Shown here piece by piece: positions 41,045-51,795 of a stretch of DNA of 64,000 bases. The stretch spans positions 5,084,001 through 5,148,000 of the forward strand of contig OX359201.1 in NCBI GenBank assembly GCA_947172415.1, written 5' to 3'. Position numbers and translations under genes: made by a program. Origin of the DNA: Chondrosia reniformis (Eukaryota; Porifera; Demospongiae; Chondrillida; Chondrillidae). Below the pieces are notes generated by a model. That model ran no database searches. It worked only from the letters and a program-made list of their open reading frames with translations, and was not told the origin of the DNA. Positions within the stretch are counted from its first letter, which is position 1. Every line of letters begins with the position of its first letter.

Positions 41045-41881
41045 TTACAATAAATTTGCAACAATTGAGTTCATTAAAGTTTGTCGTAAATGATTAGTTA
41101 CTGCAATTTCTTCACAGACAGACTTCAAGTGTGGATCATTCAATTTCATAAGGTCTTCAGGTGACACCTCAATATGGACACCAGACAAAAGCACTTTTCC
41201 ATGACCATACCTTCTAAATATCATACAGCGAGAAGACCCATTTAGTAGACCAGTAGATGGTTCCATGTAGTTGGCCAATATCAAGGATCTGTTGTCATCG
41301 CTTTCCTCAGTAGCTGTAAACTCGGGTCCTCCATTGAAGTAGACCTTTATTTCTCCATCCTTAATTACAGGTCCTTTGGATGCCCAATGCTGTATATCCT
41401 GTTGAAGAATAATTGAAGTTGCACATGCACCCATTCTACTGTCATAGGTAAACCCATGAAAGTAAGGCCCTCTGGCCACTTCTGAGCAAAAGGCAAGTTC
41501 TCTGCTGCCATAAATACACATCTCTGGATTGTGCTTATCAAACTCTATGTGTCTGCATGCATAATACGCGCCAGCACAGATACCTAGGTAGGAACCGCCT
41601 TTGTAAACGAAGTCTCGTATTTCTCCGTTTCCTTTTCCGTTTAACAGTTCACAAAAAGGTAAATCCCGCCCACCTGGTATCACAAGTAGGACACACTCTT
41701 CCTTCCATTTTGGCTCGTTAATTATTTTCTCAGCATTTATGGTGTCGACTTTATAGCTTTGAAATAACAAATCGGTTCTTCCAAGCATCTCCAACGCTGT
41801 ACGCACACTATTGATAGTCCACGAAACGCAATCTTTATCTGCACCTTTTCCGCCATCCTCATAGACAAAGATTGCACTCAT
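41045..41881 (-). CDS. Stand-alone biotin-protein-ligase N-terminal domain protein (glutamine-amidotransferase-like)
   Basis: Single exon, 278 residues, ATG at 41881. It resembles the N-terminal domain of fungal biotin-protein ligase (BPL_N family), a class I glutamine-amidotransferase-like fold. Visible signatures are MSAIFVYEDGGKGADKDCV at the start, CVLLVIPGGRDLPF near residue 62 and the nucleophile-elbow-like YLGICAGAYYAC near residue 97, then VYFNGGPEF and GKVLLSGVHIEVSPEDL. No C-terminal biotin-ligase catalytic domain follows, so this is the domain alone. Activity is unknown; a role in biotinylation is not implied by the sequence. It is divergent from the next gene with 123 bp between start codons. 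Confidence 0.85.
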   Translation of the reverse strand: MSAIFVYEDGGKGADKDCVSWTINSVRTALEMLGRTDLLFQSYKVDTINAEKIINEPKWKEECVLLVIPGGRDLPFCELLNGKGNGEIRDFVYKGGSYLGICAGAYYACRHIEFDKHNPEMCIYGSRELAFCSEVARGPYFHGFTYDSRMGACATSIILQQDIQHWASKGPVIKDGEIKVYFNGGPEFTATEESDDNRSLILANYMEPSTGLLNGSSRCMIFRRYGHGKVLLSGVHIEVSPEDLMKLNDPHLKSVCEEIAVTNHLRQTLMNSIVANLL

Positions 41882-42004
41882 GATACAACAGTCCGCACAT
41901 CAAATGATTAACAGAATAAAGTGTTACACGTGCCACTGAGCACGCGTATTCCCACGTTTCTATTTCGCCGACAGCGCGACATTTTAAAGCGTATTCCGCG
42001 AGCG
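41882..42004. promoter_or_regulatory. Bidirectional promoter between the BPL_N gene and the 537-residue gene
   Basis: 123 bp between opposed start codons, richer in CpG than the surroundings. It contains a CACGTG E-box (about 41928-41933) and GCGCGACATTTTAAAGCG, which resembles an E2F-like GCGCG next to an AT step. There is no TATA box at a fitting distance. Confidence 0.6.
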
Positions 42005-45000
42005 ATGGCTCGAGGCAGAAGAAAACGACAGCCTACTAGCCAAGATATTCCTGGTGCTATTGCATCAAACTGTGCTGAACCAGAAGCCACAATAAACCAA
42101 GTTCCTTTATCACAGCCTAATGCTAAGACAGACAGCGAAAAGCGGTTTGCGCCCAACTTCTCCAGAAAGCGAACCAAATTTATTTCGAAAGAATTCGAAG
42201 CTGATGTTTCGTCAACACAGCCTCTTACAAGAATTGTTCCAAAGTTTGCGGTCAAAACGAGGAAATGTGTAACAAGTTCAGAGAGTGACAATGAGAATGA
42301 ATTGCTTTCAGCTGCTGATGCAGATTGCAAGAGATATTGTGATAACGATACCGGTGACATTCAGGACAGTGAAAAGGTCTGAACTGTAATACATGATATA
42401 TGTACCACATGTGTATGTAAGTACAAGCAGAGTGTCAATATGGTGAGCTTTATTAACCATAGAGGTATTATACATGGACTATTGTATGCTGAAATATTAT
42501 ATGTCAACTGTAGGCAATCTAAACACATAGATAGTTTTTTTCTCATATGACTTAGAATGTACTTATATCCTCAGCCAGTTTATTAGCACGAGGGGGAGAG
42601 AATTACATTTAGCTTTTGAGAAATTATAGCTTTTGCTCCTTTAGGCCACTCCAAATTACACTTTAGTTTCCCGTCCCCCCCCCCCCCCCAGGTGCCAAAA
42701 AGCATGTGGGAGGGAGGGCATTTTTATTATTCATTATTTCATTATTTTACAATAATAGTGTATGGAAGAAGGTATGAAGTGTATATATAGATATATAGTC
42801 TTCAATGTATCATTAATTAAAAATCGACCACGGAAGAAGCATCCGAGTTCAACTAACATCAAAAATGCTTGTATTTACCAGCGTCATAGTCTTTACATCG
42901 CTGTAGGACTAGATGTAGGAGACCACGAGGTGAATTGACAATGAGCACACACACTACACGTACGTACGTGCTTCACACACCGCAAAACGCTTTATTAGGG
43001 TTTTTACAATGGGTAATACTGCTATAACTGGTATATAATAAAAATAACAGACAATAATGAAAAAAGCAGGCAGCTTCCTGTAATGCATGCGGGCGGTGGA
43101 CGGGAAGCTAAATGAGGACCAACATGAGTTGTAGGAGAGAGCTATAGAGAGGGAGAAGGAAGATAACCAATTCTATATACTGTATTATATACTTCTTTGC
43201 TGTCTGTTTTCACTAAGTTACATGTTAATTAACTTTAATTTTTATGTATACTTAGATGCCAAAAGACCCTTCCAGTAACATGAGTACATTACTGCTCTCT
43301 GAAGATACACCTACTGAACAAGTTATTGAAGCAAAGTCCGTACAAGGAATAATATCATGTGTTAGTTCTCCACAGAAGAATCAGGAACCAAATGTGTGTA
43401 TTGTAAGAGAAATCAACAATTCAAAATGTGAAGAACTCACTATTAAAAATGAAAGTCAGACACCAATAGTAAAGAAAAATTTAAATGCATTCTGTGATCT
43501 ACTTGGAGAAATATCTGACGAAGAGGGAGATGTGATGTTAAGTCCTCTTAAGCTTCCTAAACAAGACCTTGAGGAGACAGGATTCTTAGATAAGGAAGAG
43601 ACTACTATCATCTCAATGTCTCAACCAGTTCATAAGTCTACTCTTCCATTTCCTGGACCGACCCTTAAGTTGGCCTCCGCAAAGGGAAGGATGTCTCCAC
43701 TTTACAATACACAGCCAAACATTGGACTGGATTTTCATGCTCAGAGTTTGAGATTCATTGATGATGTTACTGTACCAGCCTTGGCTCTTACTTCACCTGA
43801 TAGAAGTGTACCAAGCAATGATCTAAATGCTACTCATTGTGTGCAGCAAATGGAGGATTTTAACAAGTTGAACCCTGTGACTACAGGAGACTGCCCAGGA
43901 TTCCCTACTAGGATGGACTGCAGCATTGTCAAGGATCCCATAGATTTAGACACCTCCCTTAATCAATTAGGAAATGTTCAACTTCCACAAGTGCCTTCCC
44001 TCTCAGGAATCCTTGAACCATCACGGGAAAGGAGCAAGGAAGAAGAGAGCATGTACCATTCTCTTGAGGCAAAGCCAAAGGAGGCATTTGTAGAAACAAA
44101 TTTATCTTCCAGTCCACAGTCAGCAATTGACCATTCTCTATTATCTGAGTCAATGAACATAAACATTGCCCAATATATTGAGCCCACTTCTATAGAGAGA
44201 TCCATGAACCAGGAATCTGTTACAGCCTTACACCTTGAAACTCTGAGGTATAATAGTATTTACAGTATATACGTACATGATATTACCATATATGTATATA
44301 CTGTACATTCATACATGCATCAATACTTGCCAATGTTATATATCCATTATATATATGTATGTATATACACCGTGCGTGGATCAATGCAAGTTTATATAAT
44401 AGTTTTGCAGGGTTCAATTTGTTATAATATCTATAGAGTTAATTTTGCAATTTTATTTGCCACCAACATCTTTCATAGTTATGAATATATAGGTCTATGA
44501 AGTGTTCCTGCAATGGTGTATAGCTGAGATCGATGTTAATATAACAATACATATAATTCTGAGAAGCTGACTTTATAGAAATGTATTGTTATAAATGTTA
44601 TACCACGGCGCTGAGGTGTACTGTACATATATATATATATATATATGGATTTTAGATGCATGAGTCCCGAGGGTGAGTACATCTAAAATCCATATACACA
44701 GAAGCGCCATGGTATGCGTGATATATACTCCGTCGCCGGGACTTTTATGGTGGGACTTTCGATCAAATTCAGGATGGTTCAGCTAGCATCTGATTGTTTT
44801 TGCTTGTACACGTCTTAGTCTCAAGAATTCTAAGGGAATGCAGCATTAACAAGGACAGCGAGCCTCACGCGTCTAAGAGAAGCGGCCGAAATGACAAGTT
44901 GCATTTGGAGTTTCTGACCGACAAGTTATTATAAGCTTGGTGCTGTGTTTACTTCAGCTTCATGAAATCACTTACCACCTTCCATATTTGGGCAGGGATA

Positions 45001-45846
45001 TAACAGAATTTAATAAGCCGATGCAGGTATATCCTGGTTATGGAATTTAACCACATGCAGTTGTCCCGGCAACGGAGTATATATGTATATGTTTATCAAT
45101 TATAGTCACCTTAGTGTATGTCCTGTAGCATTTATATACATATACTTACACAGTACCTGTACTAATAGTTCTATTAGCCACAAAGAGGAAACTATGGTTA
45201 ATGTTGATCTATCCAAGGAGCTGACTCAGCAGTCTAGTTGTGATCTCATCCATTCAAGCAACACATTTGATACCAGTGGAATTGAACTCTTACAAGGCAT
45301 ACTCAAGGAGCTGTCTTCCATGAAGTAGGTATATTCTTTGTACTATATATACATACATGTGTACATGTAGTAGTTATACCACACTCAAGTGTGATGCATA
45401 AGTGATATCTGCCCAAGACCGAAGGTCGAGGGCGGATATCACTTAGCTTCACACTTGAGTGTGGTATAATTAATATATATCATGTATGACTTGAATCAAT
45501 TGTAAAGGTGATGATAAGTAAACATAAGTAGGCCTACTGGTGATATAACATTTATCACTAGTTCAAGTGTGAAATATAAGGTTTGTAACACCCCAGATAT
45601 CACCCGGTTGCCCTGTAACGTGTTATATATAACATTTAAAGTGGTCTATATAGTATTGCATAATATGAGCAGTATAATACTTAGGGATTTTATATTGCTA
45701 TTATATATATTAATATATATGTAATATATGTATATAATTTTAGCTGTTTCATTATGACCTGCAAAAGAGAAATAGACTTGGCTAAAAGGAAGAAACGGAT
45801 TTGGCAACAGACTACAAGGCAACAATTGCAACATAAGAAGAAATAA
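42005..45846 (+). CDS. Unrecognised nuclear-type protein, 537 residues, four exons
   Basis: Exons 42005-42376, 43256-44247, 45178-45324 and 45744-45846 join in phase and total 1614 nt. Start chosen at ATG 42005 (MARGRRKRQP); an upstream in-frame GTG is not needed. The N-terminus is basic and looks like a nuclear localisation signal. The middle is long, Ser/Glu-rich and probably disordered (ISDEEGDVML, several SP and TP sites). The C-terminus is short and very basic (IDLAKRKKRIWQQTTRQQLQ). No enzymatic domain is seen. The style suggests a cell-cycle or chromatin scaffold, but that is only inference. Its last two exons are duplicated at 49284-49689. Confidence 0.7.
42667..42692. repeat. Homopolymeric C run
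   Basis: About 16 consecutive C inside intron 1 of the 537-residue gene, ending CAGG. Prone to length errors in sequencing. Confidence 0.85.
44605..44716. repeat. Inverted repeat around a TA-rich loop (also 48705-48820)
   Basis: Arms run from TACCACGGCGCTGAGG and ATGGATTTTAGATG to CATCTAAAATCCAT and GAAGCGCCATGGTA. It is an imperfect hairpin of about 110 bp found in both copies of duplication B, upstream of exon 3. Confidence 0.75.
45366..45621. mobile_element. MITE-like insertion with a strong internal palindrome
   Basis: Present in duplication B copy 1 only; copy 2 reads through near 49464-49470. Inner arms TTATACCACACTCAAGTGTG and CACACTTGAGTGTGGTATAA are inverted and enclose GATATC...GATATC. 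The remainder includes a partial third copy of the motif (GTTCAAGTGTGAAATA). No protein is coded. Confidence 0.75.
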
Positions 45847-46365
45847 ACACACAACTTATAGTCTGTATATTGATGAAACAGAAGATATACACATATATAA
45901 TCCATCATATAGTATTATGTAAATACTCTGTATTTATTGTCTGCCTAGCTATTAGTAGGTATATAAGTATATAGAGAAATTATCCGTGCTTATATATATA
46001 TATGACCTATTGTAGCTATATATCTAAAACACAAATACATTAAACACTCAGAGCCGAAGGTGTGACTATATTTATAGGGAAAATGTTTATAGTTTGTATA
46101 GAGCTTTAGTCTAGATCTATCCATGCCCTCTTTCACAAGTTATACGTAGTTGTGAACAGTTTAATATACAATCCCTTGCATGCATTCCCTATATGTATAC
46201 AATATAGTTGCTGGGAAGTGAGATCATTCAACCCATGCACCATGTATTTATATATGTTGGACTCTCCATTGAAATTAATTTGGTCTCTAATAAATGATTC
46301 AGATACAAAAAAGATTAGTAAAGATATAGGTGAATCACTTGATTGTTTGTTCTATGATAGATCTG

Positions 46366-47356
46366 TTACACTCTGCGCAATTTCATGGCTGCATACTTCA
46401 AAGAATAGTTATATCCTTTGAACTGACGCCAATTAACTCCATCCGCATAAGTGGTGTGGGGGCCACTCAGGTAGGCCCCATTAAGGTTTGAGTGGTGACA
46501 TTTATTGTACCACCAACCTCCTTTATAGCTAACAGCACAGTGACCACTGTATGCATCAACATCATGATCTCTTGTAGAGAAAGCTTGCTTATTTTGATTA
46601 GCCATGGCATCTCCTGCTGTGCCAGTGTAACCACCAACAAACAGCCTGTATCCAGTACCAGAGTTACCCACTGAAAAGATACTATAGGCAGCATGTCTGA
46701 ATTCACCCTCAAAGTCTGCTAGATCAACCTGTAGTTCTGTTCTTGGACTCCTTGTAGTCAGGCAGTGAATGCTATCCAATCCAAGCCAGTACTCTCCAGT
46801 AGGATTACCAAATCCAGTTTTGTACTCGCTGTAGAGTTTGTAGAAATCTTGTGACCCATCCAGTCGCCTCTGAAACACAGTCCACTGTCCATTCATTTCA
46901 CAGTAGGCCCGTTTATGGACTCTGCACACATTGATCCAATAAACTCCACTATCTGTGCAATGGCATTTATGGTATACCTCCTGGCAGTCACTGGGTTTAC
47001 AGCTACTGAATGATTGACCTAAGGAATAAATTACAAGACTCATGTATATAATAATGTTATATACACACCATTTTTCAACAAGGTATAAAAAGGCCTATAT
47101 AAGGAACTAAACCTAGCGAGGGCACTTTGGATGCGCATGGATACAAGAGTTTTCTCCTCCTCCTTTTCCACTGAGCCAGACAGCTGTTTCTGAGAATTTC
47201 ACCTTTCATCAGTGACCCTGGGAGTCTTTGTCTTGATATGTACATCTGTATATGTATACATAATTATATAATGGGAGCATACTCACATTCATGACTACTA
47301 TGAGCAATTGCAATCTTTAGCAATGAAACAACTAAGAGAAGTTTCAGAGGAGCCAT
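46366..47356 (-). CDS. Secreted fibrinogen-related-domain protein, copy 1
   Basis: Two exons: 47287-47356 encodes a signal peptide (MAPLKLLLVVSLLKIAIA) and 46366-47018 encodes the rest; together 240 residues. The mature part is almost entirely a fibrinogen C-terminal domain: WTVFQRRLDGSQDFYK, GEYWLGLDSIHCLT, the calcium-site region TRDHDVDAYSGHCA, then GGWWYNKCHHSNLNG and KYAAMKLRR. A short Cys-rich lead segment precedes the domain. Such proteins usually bind carbohydrates or acetylated groups outside the cell (family knowledge). The intron contains a family B repeat. The exon 2 acceptor makes the GTCAATCATTC join code Cys-Gln. Confidence 0.93.
47070..47245 (-). mobile_element. Family B element with hammerhead-like core (copy 50915-51090)
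   Basis: Contains CACCATTTTTCAAC, AACTAAACCTAGCGAG and CCAGACAGCTGTTTC. On the minus strand 47173-47218 reads GGGUCA, CUGAUGA, a weaker stem II, GAAA, CAG CUGU C, UGGCUC. The core is intact and stem III is the palindrome ACAG/CUGU. It lies in the intron of the fibrinogen-domain gene and was copied with it. Confidence 0.6.
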
Positions 47357-47459
47357 TAGCGTCAAAGATTTGGCCGAATTTTAGGAATCTTATGAAAGAT
47401 GTTTCCAGGTAGTACTATTTATATACTCTCCTTAGTCAAGTGTACATATATATACACTG

Positions 47460-47700
47460 AAAATGAAAAACATCTTTAATTTACCGGAAAGGTGGCCTTA
47501 AAGACATGTAAAGGTGTCTTTAAGGTGACTTTCCGGTATCCAGTAAAGGTCCTTAAAGGTAGAGCATCTTTCCATATTTAAGGTAAACTTATCCACAGGA
47601 ATGCTACACTTTCAGTGACCTTAAAGACACTTTAAAGTGTACTTAAAGGTAATAGCGCCTTTACAGTTATGGAAAGGTATACTTAAATACCCTTCATATT
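47460..47700. repeat. Spacer rich in CTTTAAGG-type motifs
   Basis: In about 240 bp the strings CCTTAAAG, CTTTAAGG, CTTAAAGG and close variants recur on both strands around TTAAA palindromes. It is unique to the spacer between the two copies of duplication B. No coding sequence. Confidence 0.6.
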
Positions 47701-47879
47701 TTCTATATTCACTCATATATTGTGCCATAAAATAAATTAAACACTGTACAAAAATAATTAAACAAAAATTTAGGGTTTAATATAAGTTAAGTTCAGTTTC
47801 TCCTTATTCTCAAACTTCAATCAGTGACCCTGGTAGCAGAGAGGAAAGATACCAATTAGGTACATATTAATTAAATCAA

Positions 47880-48465
47880 CAGTACACGTACAGTTAATTT
47901 AAAACTTACTTCTAAGCTTCAATTAGCTGCAGTGAATAATACTGACCCAAGAGGAAAGACACCAACTACATAATTAAATCAACATTGCACATGCACACAG
48001 TGGAGCTTACTTCTAGGCTTCAATCAGCGAATAATTCTGTTACCAGAGAGTAAAAAAGACACCAATTACATACATTGCACACACTGTCAGTACACTTACT
48101 TCTATAAGTTTCAATCATGATCAGCTGCAGTGAATAATCCTGACCAGAGAGGAAAGACACCAACTACATAATTAAATCAACATTGCACATGAACACAGTG
48201 AAACTTACTTCTAGGCTTCAATCAGCGAATAATCCTGACCAGAGAGGAAAGACACCAACTACATAATTAAATCAACATTGCACATGCACACAGTGAAACT
48301 TACTTCTAGGCTTCAATCAGCGAATAATCCTGACCAGAGAGGAAAGACACCAACTACATAATTAAATCAACATTGCACATGCACACAGTGAAACTTACTT
48401 CTAGGCTTCAATCAGCGAATAATCCTGACCAGAGAGGAAAGACACCAACTACATAATTAAATCAA
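47880..48465. repeat. 95-bp tandem repeat at the junction of duplication B
   Basis: The phrase CAGCGAATAATCCTGACC occurs at about 48223, 48318 and 48413, a period of 95 bp; more degenerate units extend left to about 47880. The array ends where copy 2 of duplication B begins. Confidence 0.9.
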
Positions 48466-49283
48466 TATGTATATACACCGTGGGTGGATCAATGCAAGTA
48501 TATATAATAGTTTTGCAGGGTTCAATTTGTTATAATATCTATAGCATTAATTTTGCAATTTTATTTGCCACCAACATCTTATGAATATATAGGCCTATAA
48601 AGTGTTCCCGCAATGGTGTATAGCTGAGATCAATGTTAATATAACAATACATATAATTCTGAGAAGCTAACTGTATAGAAATGTATTGTTATAAATGTTA
48701 TACCACGGCGCTGAGGTGTACTGTACATATATATATATATATATATGGATTTTAGATGCACGAGTCCTGAGGATGAGTACATCTAAAATCCATATGTACA
48801 CAGAAGCGCCATGGTATGAGTGATATATACTCCGTCGCCGGGACTTTTATGGTGGGACTTTTGATCAAATTCAGGATGACTCAGCTAGCATCTGATTGTT
48901 TTTGCTTGTACACGTCTTAGTCTCAAGAATTCTATATAAGGGAATGCAGCATTAACAAGGACAGCGAGCCTCACACGTCTAAGAGAAGCGGCCGAAATGA
49001 CAAGTCGCATTTGGAGTTTCTGACCGACAAGTTATTATAAGCTTGGTGCTGTGTTTATTTCAGCTTCATGAAATCACTAACCACCTTCCATATTTGGGCA
49101 GGGATATAACAGAATTTAATAAGCCGATGCAGGTATATCCTGGTTATGGAATTTAACCACATGCAGTTGTCCCGGCAACGGAGTATATATGTATATGTTT
49201 ATCAATTATAGTCACCTTAGTGTATGTCCTGTAGCATTTATATACATATACTTACACAGTACCTGTACTAATAGTTCTAGTAG

Positions 49284-49689
49284 CCACAAAGAGGAAACTA
49301 TGGTTAATGTTGATCTATCCAAGGAGCTGACTCAGCAGTCTAGTTGTGATCTCATCCATTCAAGCAACACATTTGATACCAGTGGAATTGAACTCTTACA
49401 AGGCATACTCAAGGAGCTGTCTTCCATGAAGTAGGCATATTCTTTGTGCTATATATACATACATGTGTACATTTAACATTTAAAGTGGTCTATATAGTAT
49501 TGCATAATATGAGCAGTATAATACTTAGGGATTTTATAATGCTATTATATATATTAATATATATGTAATATACGTATATAATTTAGCTGTTTCATTATGA
49601 CCTGCAAAAGAGAATTAGACTTGGCTAAAAGGAAGAAACGGATTTGGCAACAGACTACAAGGCAACAATTACAACATAAGAAGAAATAA
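49284..49689 (+). pseudogene. Duplicated last two exons of the 537-residue gene
   Basis: 49284-49430 and about 49587-49689 reproduce exons 3 and 4 with the same splice signals and stop codon. Noticed differences are few (Ile to Ser near the exon 3 acceptor, Ile to Leu in exon 4). There is no upstream exon, so it is either a fragment or an alternative 3' end for the parent gene. Confidence 0.75.
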
Positions 49690-50210
49690 ACACACAACTT
49701 ATAGTCTGTATAATGATGAAACAGAAGAATCTATATACGTATATATAATCCATCATATAGTATTATGTAAATACTGTATTTATTGTCTGCCTAGGTATAT
49801 AACTTTAAGTATATAGAGAAATTATCCGTGCTTATATATATATGACCTATTGTAGCTATATATCTAAAACTCCAATACATTAAACACTCAGAGCCTAGGG
49901 TGTGGCTATATTTATAGGGAAAATGTTTATACTTTGTATAGAGCTTTAGTCTATCCATGCCCTCTTGCATAAGTTATACGTATACGTAGTTGTGAACAGT
50001 TTAATATACAATCCCTTGCATGCATTCCCTATATGTATACAATATAGTTGCTGGGAAGTGAGATCATTCAACCCATGCACCATGTATTTATATATGTTGG
50101 ACTCTCCATTGAAATTAATTTGGTCTCTAATAAATGATTCAGATACAAAAAAGATTAGTAAAGATATACTGTAGGTGAATCACTTGATTGTTTGTTCTAT
50201 GATAGATCTG

Positions 50211-51201
50211 TTACACTCTGCGCAATTTCATGGCTGCATACTTCAAAGAATAGTGATATCCTTTGAACTGTTCCCAATTAACTCCATCCGCATATGAGGT
50301 GTGGGGGCCACTCAGGTAGGCCCCGTTAAGGTTTGAGTGGTGACATTTATTGTACCACCAACCTCCTTTAAAGCTAACAGCACAGTGACCACTGTATGCA
50401 TCAACATCATGATCTCTAGTAGAGAAAGCTTGCTTATTTTGAATAGCCATGGCATCTCCTGCTGTGCCAGTGTAACCACCAACAAACAGCCTGTATCCAG
50501 TACCAGAGTTACCCACTGAAAAGATACTATAGGCAGCATGTCTGAATTCACCCTCAAAGTCTGCTAGATCAACCTGTAGTTCTGTTCTTGGACTCCTTGT
50601 AGTCAGGCAGTGAATGCTATCCAATCCAAGCCAGTACTCTCCAGTAGGATTACCAAATCCAGTTTTGTACTCACTGTAGAGTTTGTAGAAATCTTGTGAC
50701 CCATCCAATCGCCTCTGAAACACAGTCCACTGTCCATTCATTTCACAGTAGGCCTGTTTATGGACTCTGCACACATCGATCCAATAAACTCCACTATCTG
50801 TGCAATGGCATTTATGGTATACCTCCTGGCAGTCACTGGGTTTACAGCTACTGAATGATTGACCTAAGGAATAAATTACAAGACTCATGTATATAATAAT
50901 GTTATATACACACCATTTTTCAACATAGTATAAAAAGGCCTATATAAGGAACTAAACCTAGCGAGGGCACTTTGGATGCACATGGATACAAGAGTTTTCT
51001 CCTCCTCCTTTTCCACTGGGCCAGACAGCTGTTTCTGAGAATTTCACCTTTCATCAGTGACCATGGGAGTCTTTGTCTTGATATGTACATCTGTATATGT
51101 ATACATAATTATATAATGGGAGCATACTCACATTCATGACTACTATGAGCAATTGCATTCTTTAGCAATGAAACAACTAAGAGAAGTTTCAGAGGAGCCA
51201 T
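50211..51201 (-). CDS. Secreted fibrinogen-related-domain protein, copy 2
   Basis: Exons 51132-51201 (signal peptide) and 50211-50863. Same 240-residue layout as copy 1. Residue changes between the copies are N to D (VYWI-N/D-VCR), R to Q (HK-R/Q-AYC), N to I (AMA-N/I-QN), Y to F (VS-Y/F-KGG), T to S (HT-T/S-YAD), R to E (NW-R/E-QF) and N to H (GY-N/H-YS). All cysteines and the calcium-site acidic residues are kept. Confidence 0.93.
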
Positions 51202-51348
51202 TAGCGTCAAAGATTTGGCCGAATTTTAGGAATCTTATGAAAACCAGATAGTACTATTTATATACTCTCCTTAGTCAAGTGTACCTGGCTATAGCTTCCT
51301 AGTATATCTCACTCACTACATATTATCAATATAATATATAATACACTT

Positions 51349-51724
51349 GTACAGTACATGGCAGGACCATTTACTGCCTTGTTCTCAAGTCTGTCAGGTT
51401 TTACAGTCTACTTTCCTAATGTCTGCCCTGTTGTACAGTACATGGCAGGACCATTTACTGCCTTGTTCTCAAGTCTGTCAGGTTTTACAGTCTACTTTCC
51501 TAATGTCTGCCCTGTTGTACAGTACAAGGCAGGACCATTTACTGCCTTGTTCTCAAGTCTGTCAGGTTTTACAGTCTACTTTCCTAATGTCTGCCCTGTT
51601 GTACAGTACATGGCAGGACCATTTACTGCCTTGTTCTCAAGTCTGTCAGGTTTTACAGTCTACTTTCCTAATGTCTGCCCTGTTGTACAGTACAAGGCAG
51701 GACCATTTACTGCCTTGTTCTCAA
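51349..51724. repeat. 84-bp tandem repeat, about 4.4 units
   Basis: Unit marked by GTACAGTACATGGCAGGACC. Since 84 is a multiple of 3, two plus-strand frames are open throughout, repeating for example MAGPFTALFSSLSGF. An inverted part-unit is present at about 52193-52235 (GCAGACATTAGGAAAG). Confidence 0.92.
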
Positions 51725-51742
51725 TTGTAAACATGGGCACTC

Positions 51743-51777
<35 letters not shown>

Positions 51778-51795
51778 TAATAATAATATAATAAT
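51743..51795. repeat. AAT trinucleotide microsatellite
   Basis: Uninterrupted (AAT)n followed by imperfect AATAT units directly after the 84-bp array. Confidence 0.95.

Larger units (their letters stand above)
44356..47444 (+). repeat. Tandem segmental duplication B, copy 1
   Basis: 3.09 kb from TATGTATATACACCGTG to AGTCAAGTGTAC. It recurs at 48466-51284 in the same orientation with about 1 kb of unrelated spacer between. It carries exons 3 and 4 of the 537-residue gene and a complete fibrinogen-domain gene. Copy 1 has an extra 256-bp palindromic insert (45366-45621). Confidence 0.93.
48466..51284 (+). repeat. Tandem segmental duplication B, copy 2
   Basis: 2.82 kb counterpart of 44356-47444 lacking the 256-bp insert. 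It carries duplicate terminal exons and the second fibrinogen-domain gene. Confidence 0.93.

Noticed and set aside
51347..51780. Two overlapping ORFs of 127 and 140 codons
   Set aside because: Products of the 84-bp tandem repeat; no start context, splice signal or homology.
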